Source: Bog-752 sp963799395 (lineage in GTDB: Bacteria; Actinomycetota; Thermoleophilia; UBA2241). Taken from it: a stretch of 64,000 nt of DNA. How positions within the stretch are numbered: position 1 is the stretch's first letter; each line of letters begins with the position of its first letter. The stretch covers positions 62,001-126,000 of the forward strand of contig CAWCWZ010000063.1 of the NCBI GenBank assembly GCA_963799395.1, read 5' to 3'. A program made the translations under genes and the position numbers. Below are positions 1-8,876 of this stretch, one piece after another. The notes below the pieces were generated by a model. That model made no database searches. It saw nothing but the letters and a program-made list of their open reading frames with translations, and was not told the origin of the DNA.

Positions 1-2
1 CG

Positions 3-605
3 ATCGAGGCCTCCAAGCGCCAGCCCTTCGCCCGCGTCCTGTTCGCCCTCGGCATCCGCCACGTCGGCGGGGTCACGGCCGAGCTCCTGGTGGAGCACTT
101 CGCCTCGCTCGACGAGCTGCAGCGCGCGACCGAAGCCGAGATCGCCGAGGTGCCGGGCATCGGTCCGGTCGTCGCCGCGACGGTCGAGCAGTACCTGGCC
201 GACTCGCACAACCGTGAGACCCTGGCCAAGCTGCGGGCTCACGGCCTGCGCTTCGTCGAAGAGGCCCCGCGGCGCGCCGAAGGGCCGCTGTCTGGCAAGA
301 CGTTCGTCCTGACCGGCACGCTCGACACGCTGTCGCGCACCGAAGCGGGGGAGAGGATCGCGGCCCTGGGGGGCAAGGTCGCAGGCTCGGTCAGCGGGCG
401 CACCGACTACGTCGTGGCCGGCGCCGAGCCGGGCTCGAAACTCGCCAAGGCGCGCAAGGCCGGCGTCGAGGTGGTTGACGAGGAGACATTCCTGGCGATG
501 CTGGGAGATGAGCGTGGTGGCGAGCCGGGTGGCGAGGGTGGCGAGCCGGGTGATGAGCCTGGTGGCGAGACCCAGGTCGACGCCTCTGCAGGGACTTCTG
601 GTTAA
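3..605 (+). CDS. ligA: NAD-dependent DNA ligase LigA, C-terminal part
   Basis: This is the 3' end of the replicative NAD+-dependent DNA ligase; the adenylation and OB domains lie before the window. The visible part has the helix-hairpin-helix segment (FALGIRHVGGVTAELL, then VPGIGPVVAATV) followed by a BRCT domain starting at LSGKTFVLTGTL and including GRTDYVVAGAEPGSKLAKA, which is typical of the LigA C-terminus. A short tail rich in Gly, Glu and Asp follows the BRCT domain and looks like a lineage-specific disordered extension. The frame is open from base 3 and ends at TAA 603-605. A hairpin terminator follows about 90 bases downstream. The identification is secure; only the left boundary is unknown. 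Confidence 0.95.
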   Translation: MEASKRQPFARVLFALGIRHVGGVTAELLVEHFASLDELQRATEAEIAEVPGIGPVVAATVEQYLADSHNRETLAKLRAHGLRFVEEAPRRAEGPLSGKTFVLTGTLDTLSRTEAGERIAALGGKVAGSVSGRTDYVVAGAEPGSKLAKARKAGVEVVDEETFLAMLGDERGGEPGGEGGEPGDEPGGETQVDASAGTSG

Positions 606-695
606 CCCCGCTTAAGGCGCACTTAACACGCACTTAATCAGCAGCGGCGATACTACTTGTCGACCCCCCTCAAGGGCACCCCCAAGCCCTGACAG

Positions 696-730
696 CGAGC
701 CCCGCCCCCCGCGGGGCTCGTTGCGTTTGT
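696..730 (+). terminator. Rho-independent terminator after ligA
   Basis: A perfect 10-bp stem (CGAGCCCCGC at 696-705 with GCGGGGCTCG at 711-720) with a five-base C loop is followed by the T-rich run TTGCGTTTG. It lies between ligA and the tRNA gene. Confidence 0.75.
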
Positions 731-867
731 GGGGTCGTTTCCCCACCGAAAGCCAGGCGACCACAAGGACGTGCCTCGCGAGGCCTGGCGGAAGGTCGAG
801 TTCCCCAACGGCCGCCCCGACCCCGCCGTAGGCGCGTCTGCCGTGCGGGCGATAGACTACGCCGTAG

Positions 868-943
868 GCCGGTGTAGCTCAGTTGGTAGAGCAGCTGTCT
901 TGTAAACAGCAGGTCGACGGTTCGATTCCGCCCGCCGGCTCCA
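868..943 (+). tRNA. tRNA-Thr (UGU anticodon)
   Basis: A full cloverleaf can be drawn. The acceptor arm GCCGGTG pairs with CGCCGGC, the D-arm is GCTCAGTTGGTAGAGC, the anticodon stem GCTGT/ACAGC encloses CTTGTAA (anticodon TGT), and the T-loop is TTCGATT. CCA is encoded at 941-943. The T-stem contains one A-C mismatch. The gene stands alone between two protein genes. Confidence 0.95.
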
Positions 944-1209
944 CTAGTTTCCCTGCAGAACGGCATGTCGCCCTGGCGCGTCACGGCGCCGCGCGTCTGC
1001 TCGAGCGCCGCCCGGACCTGAAGCTCGTCGCCGTCGAGGTCGACGTCTTCCCACAGCTCACACCTGGCAAACGACAGCCGAGCCCCCGTCCGAAGCAGAA
1101 AGGCCGCCCTCTCACACGGCTCCTCACCAGCTAGCCTAGGCGCAGCAACGGCCTTGTGAGCGCCACCATCCGGGTAGCACCATCCAAATGCCCCAGAAGG
1201 AGGTCGCTC

Positions 1210-1845
1210 ATGCACCGCATCACCCGGCTTCGGCCGTCCCCGCCATGATCGTCGCCATCGTCGCCCTCGTGCTCGCGCTCGGCGGCACGAGCTACGCGGC
1301 AATCACGCTGCCGGCCGGCAGCGTTGGCACCGAGCGGCTGCAGAGAGAACGCCGTGATAGGTTCCAAGGTCAAGAACGGCTCGCTGACCTTGGCCGACAT
1401 CAACGCCGCCAGCCTCTCCGGCCTGGGCAGGGTCGCGATGAACCACAGCTCTACAAGCTTCTCCGCCGGCGGCACTGGCACGGTCACGACCGTCACGCTG
1501 AAGGTGCCGGCCAAGGGCTTCGTGCTGGTCAACGGCTGGGTGGACTCCGCGTATCCGAACGCTGCCGTCGGCGTGACGGTCTGGGACGACACCACTAACA
1601 CCGAGTCGTATTGGGAGAACGCCAACACGGGTGCGTCGACCGAGATCTCCTCGGGTCAGACGTATGTCTTCCCGGTCAAGCCAGGGACGTCGACCTTCTC
1701 GGTGAGGATCAGCTACGACACCTCCTCGTCCGGCTTCGAAGCCTATGGGACTATCACTGCGCAGTTCATCCCGTTCGGTTCGACGGGCAGTCGCACCGTT
1801 CTCGGCCCTATGACGGAGGCACCGGCGGCCGCGCAGCAGCACTGA
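1210..1845 (+). pseudogene. small secreted/anchored protein, two frameshifts
   Basis: An excellent ribosome site (AAGGAGGT, 1196-1203) lies just before ATG 1210, which begins MHRITRLRPSPP and then meets a stop. The expected continuation AMIVAIVALVLALGGTSYAA, a hydrophobic leader widespread in Thermoleophilia surface proteins, is one frame away from 1245. A second one-base shift near 1341 is needed to pass from VGTERL to ENAVIGSKVKNGSLTLADI, after which the frame stays open to TGA at 1845. The mature part has a beta-rich pattern ending in GYGTITAQFIPFG-like sequence and has no recognisable enzyme motif. Either the gene is decayed or the assembly has two indels; the downstream codons look unaffected, which favours indels or very recent damage. 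Confidence 0.6.
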
Positions 1846-1880
1846 CCGCAAGGACGTGGTCTGCGGCCGCGCAGGTACGA

Positions 1881-1918
1881 GACGAGGCCGGCCGCCCTCA
1901 AGGGCGGCCGGCCTCGTC
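1881..1918. terminator. long hairpin, probable bidirectional terminator
   Basis: A perfect 18-bp inverted repeat (1881-1898 with 1901-1918, two-base loop) lies between the converging secreted-protein gene and the phosphatase gene. Confidence 0.6.
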
Positions 1919-2059
1919 CACGCGTCAGGCGATCGCCGAGTACCTGCGCGGCGCGTAGGGCCGGGGGGTGTCCACTCGCGCAGAACAGCCCCAGGCAGTG
2001 GCCGTCATCGGCAGTCCCCGTCGGCACCGCAGCTCCCGACCTCCGCGCGTTGCCCGCTC

Positions 2060-3286
2060 TCAGGCGTTCGCCCCCGTCGCAAGCCTCAGAACCAGGACTT
2101 CGAGATCGTCGCTGAGCCGGCCGGCGAAGGCGGTCGCCTCGTTGCGCACGCCGTCGGCGATCTCCTGGGGAGTCCGGTCGCGGAGCTTGGCGACGACCTC
2201 GACCAGCCGCGCCTCGCCGAACATCTCGCCGTCTCTCCGGGCCTCGGTGACCCCGTCGGTGTAGAACACGAGGCAGTCGCCGGCGGCGAGCGTCAGGTGG
2301 GAATCGAGATAGTCCGCGTTGAAGGCGCCCAGAGCGATGTGCTGCGGGGTCTCGAGCAGCCGGCACCCGCGGCGATCGATCACGACGGGCGGCGGGTGAC
2401 CGGCGCTCGTGTAGGTCGCCCGCCCGGTCTCGCGGTCGAGAACGAGGAAGAAGGCGGCCACGTACTCACCCTCGGTCTCGCGCCGCAGCAGCAACTGGTT
2501 GGTCTTTCTCAGGATGAACGCCGGGGAGGAGTCGACCATGGCGAACGCTCGCACAGTGCTGCGTACCCGCTCCGTCAGACCGGCGGCGCGGATGCCCTTG
2601 CCGGCGACGTCGCCGATGAGGACGGCGACGAGCGAGCCGTCGAGGACGAAGACGTCGCTGAAGTCGCCTCCCACGAGCTCGGGTTGGAACGCGGCCTGTG
2701 CCACGAGGCCCAGATCGAGCCCCTCGACCCGCGGCAGGGGGCTCATGAAGTTCTCCTGCAGGGCGGTGGCGATGCGGCGCTGCTCTTCGAGCAGCGCCGC
2801 ATTCTCTATGGCGGCCTGTTCCGAGGCGAGCCTGGCGAGCGTGGTGTCGAACAGACCGGCGACCGCCAGGTAGACATCGAGGAGGGACTGGGACAGGGGG
2901 CCGCTCGCGCGGTGGCCGACGAGCAGCGCCGCGTGGCGCTGCTGGTCGCCGGCCAGGGGCAGGAGGGCGATCGCGTAGTCGCCGTCCGGCAGGGCGATCA
3001 GCTCGCTTGCAAGAAAGCCGCTGGCAAGGACCTGCCTCGCGGTCTCGCGGACCTGGTCGGCAAGACGATCGCAATCCTGCGGCGCCGACAGCGTGCAGTA
3101 GCGCGCGGCGATCGCGCCGTCGGGGCGGCGTTCGAGCAGGGTGACGAGGTCGGCATCGAAGAAGCGCACGAACACCTGCCCCAGCTCCCGCCAGATGTCG
3201 GCGTCGCGACGCAGCATCGCCAGGTACTGAGCCGTGCGCAACACCGCCGTGAGACCGTCGCCGCGCTGCCCGCCGACCTCACTCAC
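2060..3286 (-). CDS. SpoIIE/PP2C-type serine phosphatase with N-terminal sensor region
   Basis: A 408-residue cytosolic protein. Residues 1-150 look like a degenerate GAF-type sensor domain (ADLVTLLERRPDG, IALLPLAGD), followed by a short helical linker (EEQRRIATALQENFM). A SpoIIE/PP2C catalytic domain runs from about 190 to 400, with metal-binding motifs GGDFSDVF and GDVAGKG, then GHPPP and FYTDGVTEAR. Such phosphatases usually dephosphorylate anti-anti-sigma factors in partner-switching systems. The GTG start at 3286 overlaps the stop of the UroD-type methyltransferase, so it is the last gene of a three-gene operon with a corrinoid protein and a methyltransferase. That is an unusual partnership and suggests signalling tied to methyl or corrinoid status (inference). 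Confidence 0.85.
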   Translation of the reverse strand: MSEVGGQRGDGLTAVLRTAQYLAMLRRDADIWRELGQVFVRFFDADLVTLLERRPDGAIAARYCTLSAPQDCDRLADQVRETARQVLASGFLASELIALPDGDYAIALLPLAGDQQRHAALLVGHRASGPLSQSLLDVYLAVAGLFDTTLARLASEQAAIENAALLEEQRRIATALQENFMSPLPRVEGLDLGLVAQAAFQPELVGGDFSDVFVLDGSLVAVLIGDVAGKGIRAAGLTERVRSTVRAFAMVDSSPAFILRKTNQLLLRRETEGEYVAAFFLVLDRETGRATYTSAGHPPPVVIDRRGCRLLETPQHIALGAFNADYLDSHLTLAAGDCLVFYTDGVTEARRDGEMFGEARLVEVVAKLRDRTPQEIADGVRNEATAFAGRLSDDLEVLVLRLATGANA

Positions 3287-4296
3287 GAGTCGCCGTGGAC
3301 CGCCGAGACCAGGGCGGCGATATTCTCCGGCCTGGCCTCGAGCGGGATCTCGCAGCCCGACGAAAGGATGAACCCGCCGCGATCGGCGAACAGCGCGACG
3401 AGACGGCGGCCTTCGGCGGCGATCTCGGGGGCCGCGCCCAGGACGAACGACAGCGGCAGGATGTTCCCGTCGAGGCAGGTCCGCTCGAGGATCTGCCCCG
3501 CTCGCACCGGATCGACGTCGTAGTCGAGGTTGGCGATATCGACGCCGGCCTCGGGGTAGTAGCCGAGGATCGGTTCGGTCGCGCCGGCGATGTGCAGCCA
3601 GGTAGCGAGCGCTCCCGCCTTCTTGAACGCCAGGAACAGCCGCGCCAGGCGCGGCAGCACGAGCTCGCGAAAGAACGCGGGCGGCACGACGGCCGGCGAG
3701 GCGGCGGGCTCGAACACCATCGCCACGTGCGCGCCGGCGGCGAGCAGGGCCACACCCCAGCGCAGCGCGACCCGGGTCGCGAGATCGAGCACCTCCTCGA
3801 AGCGTTGTGGCTCATCGACCGCGAGGTACAAGGCTGCCTCGGCGCCCAACAACTGCTGGGCCAGGGTCATCGGTCCCAGCACGACCGCGACGACCGGGAC
3901 CTCGTCGTCGAGCTCGGCGCGCAGCAGCGTGGTGGCCCGCAGCAGCTCCGGCATGCGCCCCGCGACCTGCGGATCGGGCGCCGACAGACGCTCCGGAGGC
4001 ACGTCCGGCGAGAGCGCGTACGAGACCACCTCCGGATACTGCTCCTGGTGGTACCGAACGAGCGAGCCCATGGCCTCCGACTCGACGGTCGCGTCCATGA
4101 AGGCGAACACCGCGTCGTGGCCGTAGCGCCTCACGGCCTCGATCTGACAGCGCGCGAGCAGGGCGCCGTCGCGGAGGTAGTCGGCGACCGGCACGCCACA
4201 GAGCACGGCGGCGTGGGCGAAGATCTGGGGGATGACGGGCGTGCGGTCGGCCTTCTCGAAGGCGACCGCGGCGCGCACACGCTCGAGGCTGTTCAT
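3283..4296 (-). CDS. UroD-family methylcobamide:acceptor methyltransferase (MtaA/MtbA/CmuA-like)
   Basis: A 337-residue protein of the uroporphyrinogen decarboxylase-like methyltransferase superfamily, whose methyl-transfer members (MtaA, MtbA, CmuA) move methyl from a methylated corrinoid protein to a thiol or folate acceptor. Family hallmarks are the N-terminus LERVRAAVAFEKADRTPVIP, VVLGPMTLAQQLLG, and the C-terminal SSGCEIP followed by ENIAALV. MtaA/MtbA bind zinc with H-x-C plus a distal Cys. Here the first motif reads LHIAGAT, so the middle Cys is Ala while the distal Cys is kept. The ATG at 4296 overlaps the stop of the upstream corrinoid gene, which fits a corrinoid-protein/acceptor-methyltransferase pair. 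The acceptor is unknown. Confidence 0.8.
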   Translation of the reverse strand: MNSLERVRAAVAFEKADRTPVIPQIFAHAAVLCGVPVADYLRDGALLARCQIEAVRRYGHDAVFAFMDATVESEAMGSLVRYHQEQYPEVVSYALSPDVPPERLSAPDPQVAGRMPELLRATTLLRAELDDEVPVVAVVLGPMTLAQQLLGAEAALYLAVDEPQRFEEVLDLATRVALRWGVALLAAGAHVAMVFEPAASPAVVPPAFFRELVLPRLARLFLAFKKAGALATWLHIAGATEPILGYYPEAGVDIANLDYDVDPVRAGQILERTCLDGNILPLSFVLGAAPEIAAEGRRLVALFADRGGFILSSGCEIPLEARPENIAALVSAVHGDS

Positions 4297-4940
4297 GCCG
4301 GCGCCGCCGAGACGAGCGTCGCCAGGCAGCGGGCGCCGTCGAAGGCCGTCTGCGCGACGTAGTCGACGTCGAGCTCCTCCGGGGACGCTTGCCTGAGAGC
4401 CGCCCCGCCGGCCAGGATCTTCACGCCGGCGAGCCCGCGCTCGACGAGGGCCGGTCTGAGGCGGCGCACCTGGGGGATGACCGTCGTGATCAGGCCGCTC
4501 ACCAGCACGGCGGCCGCCTGTTCGCGCGCAGCGGCGGCGGCCAAGGTGGCCACCGGGCAGTCGCGCCCGAGATCGACGACCCGGTAGCCCTGACCGGTAA
4601 GGACCATGGTCACGATGTTCTTGCCGAGGTCGTGGACGTCGCCTTCGGGTGTGGCGATCACGATGGTCGCCTTGCCGCCGTCGGCGGGCATGCCCTGCGG
4701 GTAGAGCTCGTCGGCGACCACGGTGACGGCCCGCCCCACGAGCATGATCTCGAGGAGGTTGAAGGCTTCGACCGTGCACTTCGCGTCGACCCGCTCCATG
4801 GCGGTCTCGAGGCCTTCGTTGACGATGCATTCCACCGGCACCCCCGCGGCGCGCAGGCGCCGCGCCTCGGCCAGCGCCGCGCTGCGGTCGCCGTCGGTGA
4901 GGGCTTCGATCAGTCGCTGCATATCGGGATCGCCCGCCAT
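4293..4940 (-). CDS. corrinoid protein of the MtbC/MttC family
   Basis: A 215-residue methyl-carrier protein. An N-terminal helical cap (residues 1-85) precedes a B12-binding Rossmann domain with the cobalt-ligand motif EGDVHDLGKNIV (Asp101, His103, Gly106). Later come VLVSGLITTVIPQV and the GGAALRQ nucleotide-loop region. The ATG at 4940 was chosen because GAGAGG lies just upstream and the protein then has the usual family length; the longer open frame to 5306 has no family similarity. It is the first gene of an operon with the UroD-type methyltransferase and a SpoIIE phosphatase. It may serve the three mtbB genes on the opposite strand, which have no corrinoid gene next to them. Confidence 0.9.
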   Translation of the reverse strand: MAGDPDMQRLIEALTDGDRSAALAEARRLRAAGVPVECIVNEGLETAMERVDAKCTVEAFNLLEIMLVGRAVTVVADELYPQGMPADGGKATIVIATPEGDVHDLGKNIVTMVLTGQGYRVVDLGRDCPVATLAAAAAREQAAAVLVSGLITTVIPQVRRLRPALVERGLAGVKILAGGAALRQASPEELDVDYVAQTAFDGARCLATLVSAAPA

Positions 4941-5333
4941 TCGTGGCCTCTCGCACACAACCGTAGCCGACGCGGCCGATGCTCGGCAAGCGCGACCTCG
5001 CCTGCGGACGCGGGCGTCGTCGCGCCGTTCGCGCACCTGAACTGAAGTGTGTCGGTCAGAATGAGGGAATGACCCTCGCACGACAGGACTATCGAGGCGG
5101 TGCGGTGCGATCGTCCGTGACGGTGTCGGCAGGTGGAGGGAACCCGGCTTTTGATGGGTTGAGTGCTCGAAACCCCGGGAATGCTGCCTCGACAGGGTGA
5201 CGCGGCGGGCCTGGTCGGGCATCTGAGCCGCGAGCGCGCGGCGTCGTTCTTCGGTAATGGCAACCTGTCGGGTGCGGCGGACCGGCCGCAGGGCGGTGCT
5301 CCGCACCCGGCTCCAGGCCAGGGAGAGATACCG
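4941..5333. other. divergent intergenic region, no gene seen
   Basis: About 390 bases between the leftward corrinoid operon and the rightward transporter gene. Both operon promoters should lie here. I looked for a cobalamin riboswitch and found no convincing B12-box. Only small hairpins are visible, for example GAGGG-AATGA-CCCTC near 5067. Confidence 0.4.
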
Positions 5334-7478
5334 ATGGCCGATCCCCGAACACTCGCGTCGCCTTCGGGCGACACAACCGTGCTTTCGTCCAGCGGCGGCC
5401 AGGCCGCCTGGGACCGCCGCAAGTGGTTCATCCTCGCGGCGATCTGCGTGGCTCAGTTCATGGTGGTGCTGGACATCGCGGTCGTGAACGTCGCGCTGCC
5501 TTCGATCAGGACCGATCTGAACTTCTCCGTCGAGAGCCTGCAGTGGGTGCTCAGCGCCTACGCCATCTTCTTCGGCGGATTCCTGCTGCTGGGCGGTCGC
5601 CTGGCGGACGTCCTCGGCCGCCGGCGGCTGTTCATGATCGGTCTCGTGCTCTTCGCGGGCGCCTCGTTGGTCTGCGGCTTCGCCTGGTCCGAGGCGTCGC
5701 TCATCACCTTCCGCTGCATCCAGGGGCTCGGCGGGGCGCTGCTGTCGCCGGCGGCCCTGTCGATCCTCGTCACGACCTTCGCCGAGGGGCGCGAGCGCAA
5801 CCTCGCCCTCGGCGTGTGGGGCGGCATCGCCGGCAGCGGCGCTGCGGCAGGGACTCTGCTCGGCGGCCTGCTGACGAGCGCCTTCGGCTGGCAGTGGATC
5901 TTCTTCATCAACGTGCCGATCGGCGCCGCCCTGATCGGGCTGAGCCCCTTCCTACTGCCGGGGGCCCGTGAACAGGGTGAGCGGCGTGGCTGGCGTGGAT
6001 TCGACATTCCCGGAGCCGTGACCGCCACGGCGGGTCTCATGCTGCTCGTCTACGGGCTGACCCGCGCCACGCAGATCGGCTGGAGCGCGGCCGAGACGAT
6101 CACGCTGCTGGCCGTGTCGGCCGGCCTGCTGCTGAGCTTCGTCGTGATCGAGCTGCGCGCCCGTCACGCCCTGCTGCCGCTGCGCATCCTCAGCCTGGCG
6201 ACCCCGCGGGCGGCCAATATCGTCGGCTTTCTCATCGGCGCCTCGCTGTTCAGCCAGTTCTTCCTGCTCTCGCTCTACATGCAGCAGGTGCTGCACTACT
6301 CGGCGCTCAAGACCGGCGTCGCCTACGTCGCGACGACGTTCCTCAGCGTGCTCTTCGCGATGGTGGCGCAAGCGCTCGTCAATCGCGTCGGCACACGGAT
6401 CGTGCTGCCGATCGGCCTGGGGCTCATCATGGTCGCCACCCTGCTCTACACCCGTCTGCCGGTGAACGGCAGCTACGTGGCGAACCTGCTCCCCGGCTTC
6501 GTGCTCGCCGGCGTCGGCCTCGGCCTCGCCTTCGTGCCCGACTCGATCGCCGCCCTGACGGGGGCTCGCGCCCGCGAGGCGGGCGCCGCGTCGGGCCTGA
6601 TCAACACGAGCCAGCAGATCGGCGGCGCGGTCGGCCTCGCGGCGATCACCACGATCGTCACGACCGCCACCACGAGCTACCTGCGCAGCCACGCCGGTCT
6701 GGGCGCGCTGGCGCCGGCGGCGGCCCTGACGCACGGGTTCCAGGTCGGTTTCTACGTTCTCGCCGGCGTGCTGCTGGGCGCGGCCATCCTCTCCGCGGTC
6801 CTCATCAAGCCCGAGCCGGCGATCGCCGGAGCGGGCGTCTCCGCCGAGCCCGCGGCCGAGCCGCAGCCTGCGGCCGCGCGCCGCGCGCCGAGCCGGCCGC
6901 AGCCGGTCCACGTGCTCGGCCTCGTGGCCGCGAGCGCTCCCGGCTCGGACCGCTGGTCGTACCACAACGCGCTCTTCCGCTCCGCTCGCGAACAGGCGCC
7001 GGCGGGGATGACGATCGACGAGTTCGACATCGCCGCCCTGCCTGAGTTCGACGGCGACGGCGACTCCGGCGCGGACGCGGAGCCGACGCAGGTCGCCCGG
7101 CTGCGCAGCGCCCTGCGGGGGTCGGAGGCGATCCTCGTGGCCACGCCGCAGTACGACAGCGGCGTTGCCGGCGCGCTCAGGAACGCGTTTGCCTGGGCGA
7201 CGGGCTCAGACGACGGCCGGCGCGATCTTGCCGGCAAGCCCCTCGCCGTCATGGGATCGTCCTGCGACGAGGGCGACATGCGCGCCGCGCAGGCCCAGAT
7301 GGGCGACGTCCTGGGCGCCGGGCACGACGACGACGACGGCGGCGCCCGGCTGCTATGGAGCTGCGTGCGCGACGCCCGGCCGGGCGCCCGCACGGCGGAC
7401 GGCGAGGTCCACGAGTCGGTGCGGGGCCTGCTGGCGACGCTGTCCGAGGTGGCGCGACCGGCGGAGCAAGCAGCCTGA
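5334..7478 (+). CDS. DHA2-type MFS efflux transporter fused to an NADPH-dependent FMN reductase-like domain
   Basis: A 714-residue protein. Residues 1-505 form a 14-helix drug:H+ antiporter of the DHA2 family, with VVLDIAVVNVALPSI in helix 1 and GGRLADVLGRRR after helix 2. After an Ala/Pro-rich linker (about 505-520) comes a flavodoxin-like domain resembling NADPH-dependent FMN reductases (VHVLGLVAASAPGSDRWSYH, AILVATPQYDSGVAGALRNAF, LAGKPLAVMGSS). The fusion implies that reduction of a quinone, nitro or azo compound is coupled to export (inference). The ATG at 5334 follows GGGAGAG; the open frame extends further upstream but without transporter similarity. It sits next to the corrinoid/UroD operon on the other strand. 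Substrate unknown. Confidence 0.85.
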   Translation: MADPRTLASPSGDTTVLSSSGGQAAWDRRKWFILAAICVAQFMVVLDIAVVNVALPSIRTDLNFSVESLQWVLSAYAIFFGGFLLLGGRLADVLGRRRLFMIGLVLFAGASLVCGFAWSEASLITFRCIQGLGGALLSPAALSILVTTFAEGRERNLALGVWGGIAGSGAAAGTLLGGLLTSAFGWQWIFFINVPIGAALIGLSPFLLPGAREQGERRGWRGFDIPGAVTATAGLMLLVYGLTRATQIGWSAAETITLLAVSAGLLLSFVVIELRARHALLPLRILSLATPRAANIVGFLIGASLFSQFFLLSLYMQQVLHYSALKTGVAYVATTFLSVLFAMVAQALVNRVGTRIVLPIGLGLIMVATLLYTRLPVNGSYVANLLPGFVLAGVGLGLAFVPDSIAALTGARAREAGAASGLINTSQQIGGAVGLAAITTIVTTATTSYLRSHAGLGALAPAAALTHGFQVGFYVLAGVLLGAAILSAVLIKPEPAIAGAGVSAEPAAEPQPAAARRAPSRPQPVHVLGLVAASAPGSDRWSYHNALFRSAREQAPAGMTIDEFDIAALPEFDGDGDSGADAEPTQVARLRSALRGSEAILVATPQYDSGVAGALRNAFAWATGSDDGRRDLAGKPLAVMGSSCDEGDMRAAQAQMGDVLGAGHDDDDGGARLLWSCVRDARPGARTADGEVHESVRGLLATLSEVARPAEQAA

Positions 7479-7494
7479 CGTTCCGCGACCCGGT

Positions 7495-7525
7495 GGGGCG
7501 GCGGGCCCGCAGGGCCCGCCGCCCC
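7495..7525 (+). terminator. terminator hairpin in GC-rich repeat
   Basis: A perfect 14-bp stem (7495-7508 with 7512-7525) lies just after the transporter stop. Its right half is part of a 21-bp direct repeat (7508-7528 and 7531-7551), so the hairpin region is partly duplicated. Confidence 0.55.
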
Positions 7526-7678
7526 GCGGCCGCAGGGCCCGCCGCCCCGCGCCCAAAGGCCCCCGGGCCGCCCCTCAGGACCTGCCCGACCACCGGCCGT
7601 CAACGGCGCTCGTCGTTGCCGCCCGCGGCGGCTGACCGTATCATCGGCGCCGGACTTGAACCGACTTGCGAGGGCCGT

Positions 7679-8739
7679 ATGGGACTCATCACCTTCGAGC
7701 GCAGCGTCGAGACGTCGTCGTTCTTCAGCCCGCTCCTGAACATGGAGCTCACCGAGCAGACCATCGAGGTGCGTCGCGACCCGCTCACCGGCATGACCGC
7801 GGTCGCCTCCTCCGAGCTCGCCACCAAAGAGGAGATGTTCTACGGCAAGACCGACTGGCCGTACGCCGAGGCGCAGGCGACGAGCTCTCGCGAGGGCTGC
7901 TTCTTCTGTCCCGAGAAGGTGTTCGAGGTGACGCCCCGCTACCCGGAGCAGGTGCTGCCGGGCGGGCGACCTGACAGCGCGGCCGGGCGCTCGCCTTTCC
8001 GAATCTCTTCCCCCTGGCGGCGCTGCACGCCGTGGTGACCTACCCCGAGAAGCACTTCCTGCGACCCACCGACTTCGAGCCGGGGCTGCTGGCCGAAGGG
8101 CTCGGCGCGGCGGTCGAGTTCGCCAGCCGCGCCGAGGCGGCCTACCCGGACCTCGAGCACCTCGAGCTGTGCTGCAACCACATGCTGCCGGCCGGCGCCA
8201 GCATGGTGCACCCGCACTTCCAGGTGTTCGGCGGGCCCGGCGCGCCGTGGCTGCTGCGCCTGCAGTGGGAGCGCGCCGCGGCCTTCCGCGAGCGGCACGG
8301 GGTGTCGTACTGGCAGACGCTGGTCGACGAGGAGACGGCGCGCGGCGAGCGCGCCATGGGCGGCCGCGCCGGCTGGACCTGGCTGGCGGCCTACGCGCCG
8401 ACCGGTGGCCGCGAGATCATGGCCGTGCTGCCCGGCCGGGCGCGCCTGGCGGCGCTCGACGGCGAGCAGATCGCCGAGCTTGCGCGCGGTCTGTCGAAGG
8501 TCCTCGCCTGGTACGAGCGCGAGGGCCTGTCGGCGTTCAACTTCTCGCTCCTCGGTGGGCCCCTGAGCGGCGCGCCCGAGGCGCACGCCGTGGTCTTGCG
8601 CGTCGTCGCCCGCTCGGCCTTCAAGCCCGACTACCGCACCGACGACTACTTCCTGCAGAAGCAGCTCGGCGGCGAGCTGATCTTCGTCGCCCCCGAGCAG
8701 ATCGCCGCCGAGCTGCGACCCGAGCTCGGCGCCGCCTGA
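7679..8739 (+). CDS. galactose-1-phosphate uridylyltransferase-like (HIT superfamily) protein, frameshifted
   Basis: The N-terminal part (ATG 7679) reads MGLITFERSVETSSFFSPLL and contains a GalT-like zinc pair CFFC (Cys74, Cys77). The C-terminal part, in another frame to TGA 8739, carries AFPNLFPLAALHAVVTYP, CCNHMLPAGASMVHPHFQ with the catalytic His-Pro-His, and a GalT-type end. The two parts join near 7960-7985, where one indel restores a continuous protein of about 350 residues. The family transfers nucleotidyl groups between sugar phosphates; the substrate here is not known, and the protein is not a standard GalT. Intact reading on both sides suggests a sequence error or recent mutation. 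Confidence 0.75.
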
Positions 8740-8797
8740 GCGGCCGCCGCGCGCAACGGCGGGGTCAGGGGGGGGTAGCGGAGCGCACCCGCGCGGG

Positions 8798-8840
8798 AGG
8801 GCGGGGGTGCGGGCCTTGAAAAGGCCCGCACCCCCGCCCT
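8798..8840. terminator. bidirectional terminator hairpin
   Basis: A perfect 20-bp inverted repeat (8798-8817 with 8821-8840, loop GAA) lies between the converging GalT-like gene and the permease remnant. Confidence 0.75.
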
Positions 8841-8876
8841 GCGTTCGCGGCGGTGAGCGGCGTCGCTCCTGAGAGC

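Noticed and set aside
4941..5333. Cobalamin riboswitch upstream of the corrinoid operon
   Set aside because: I searched by eye for the B12-box and its conserved core in this gap and in the leaders at 34404 and 49048 and found nothing convincing. A covariance-model search would settle it.
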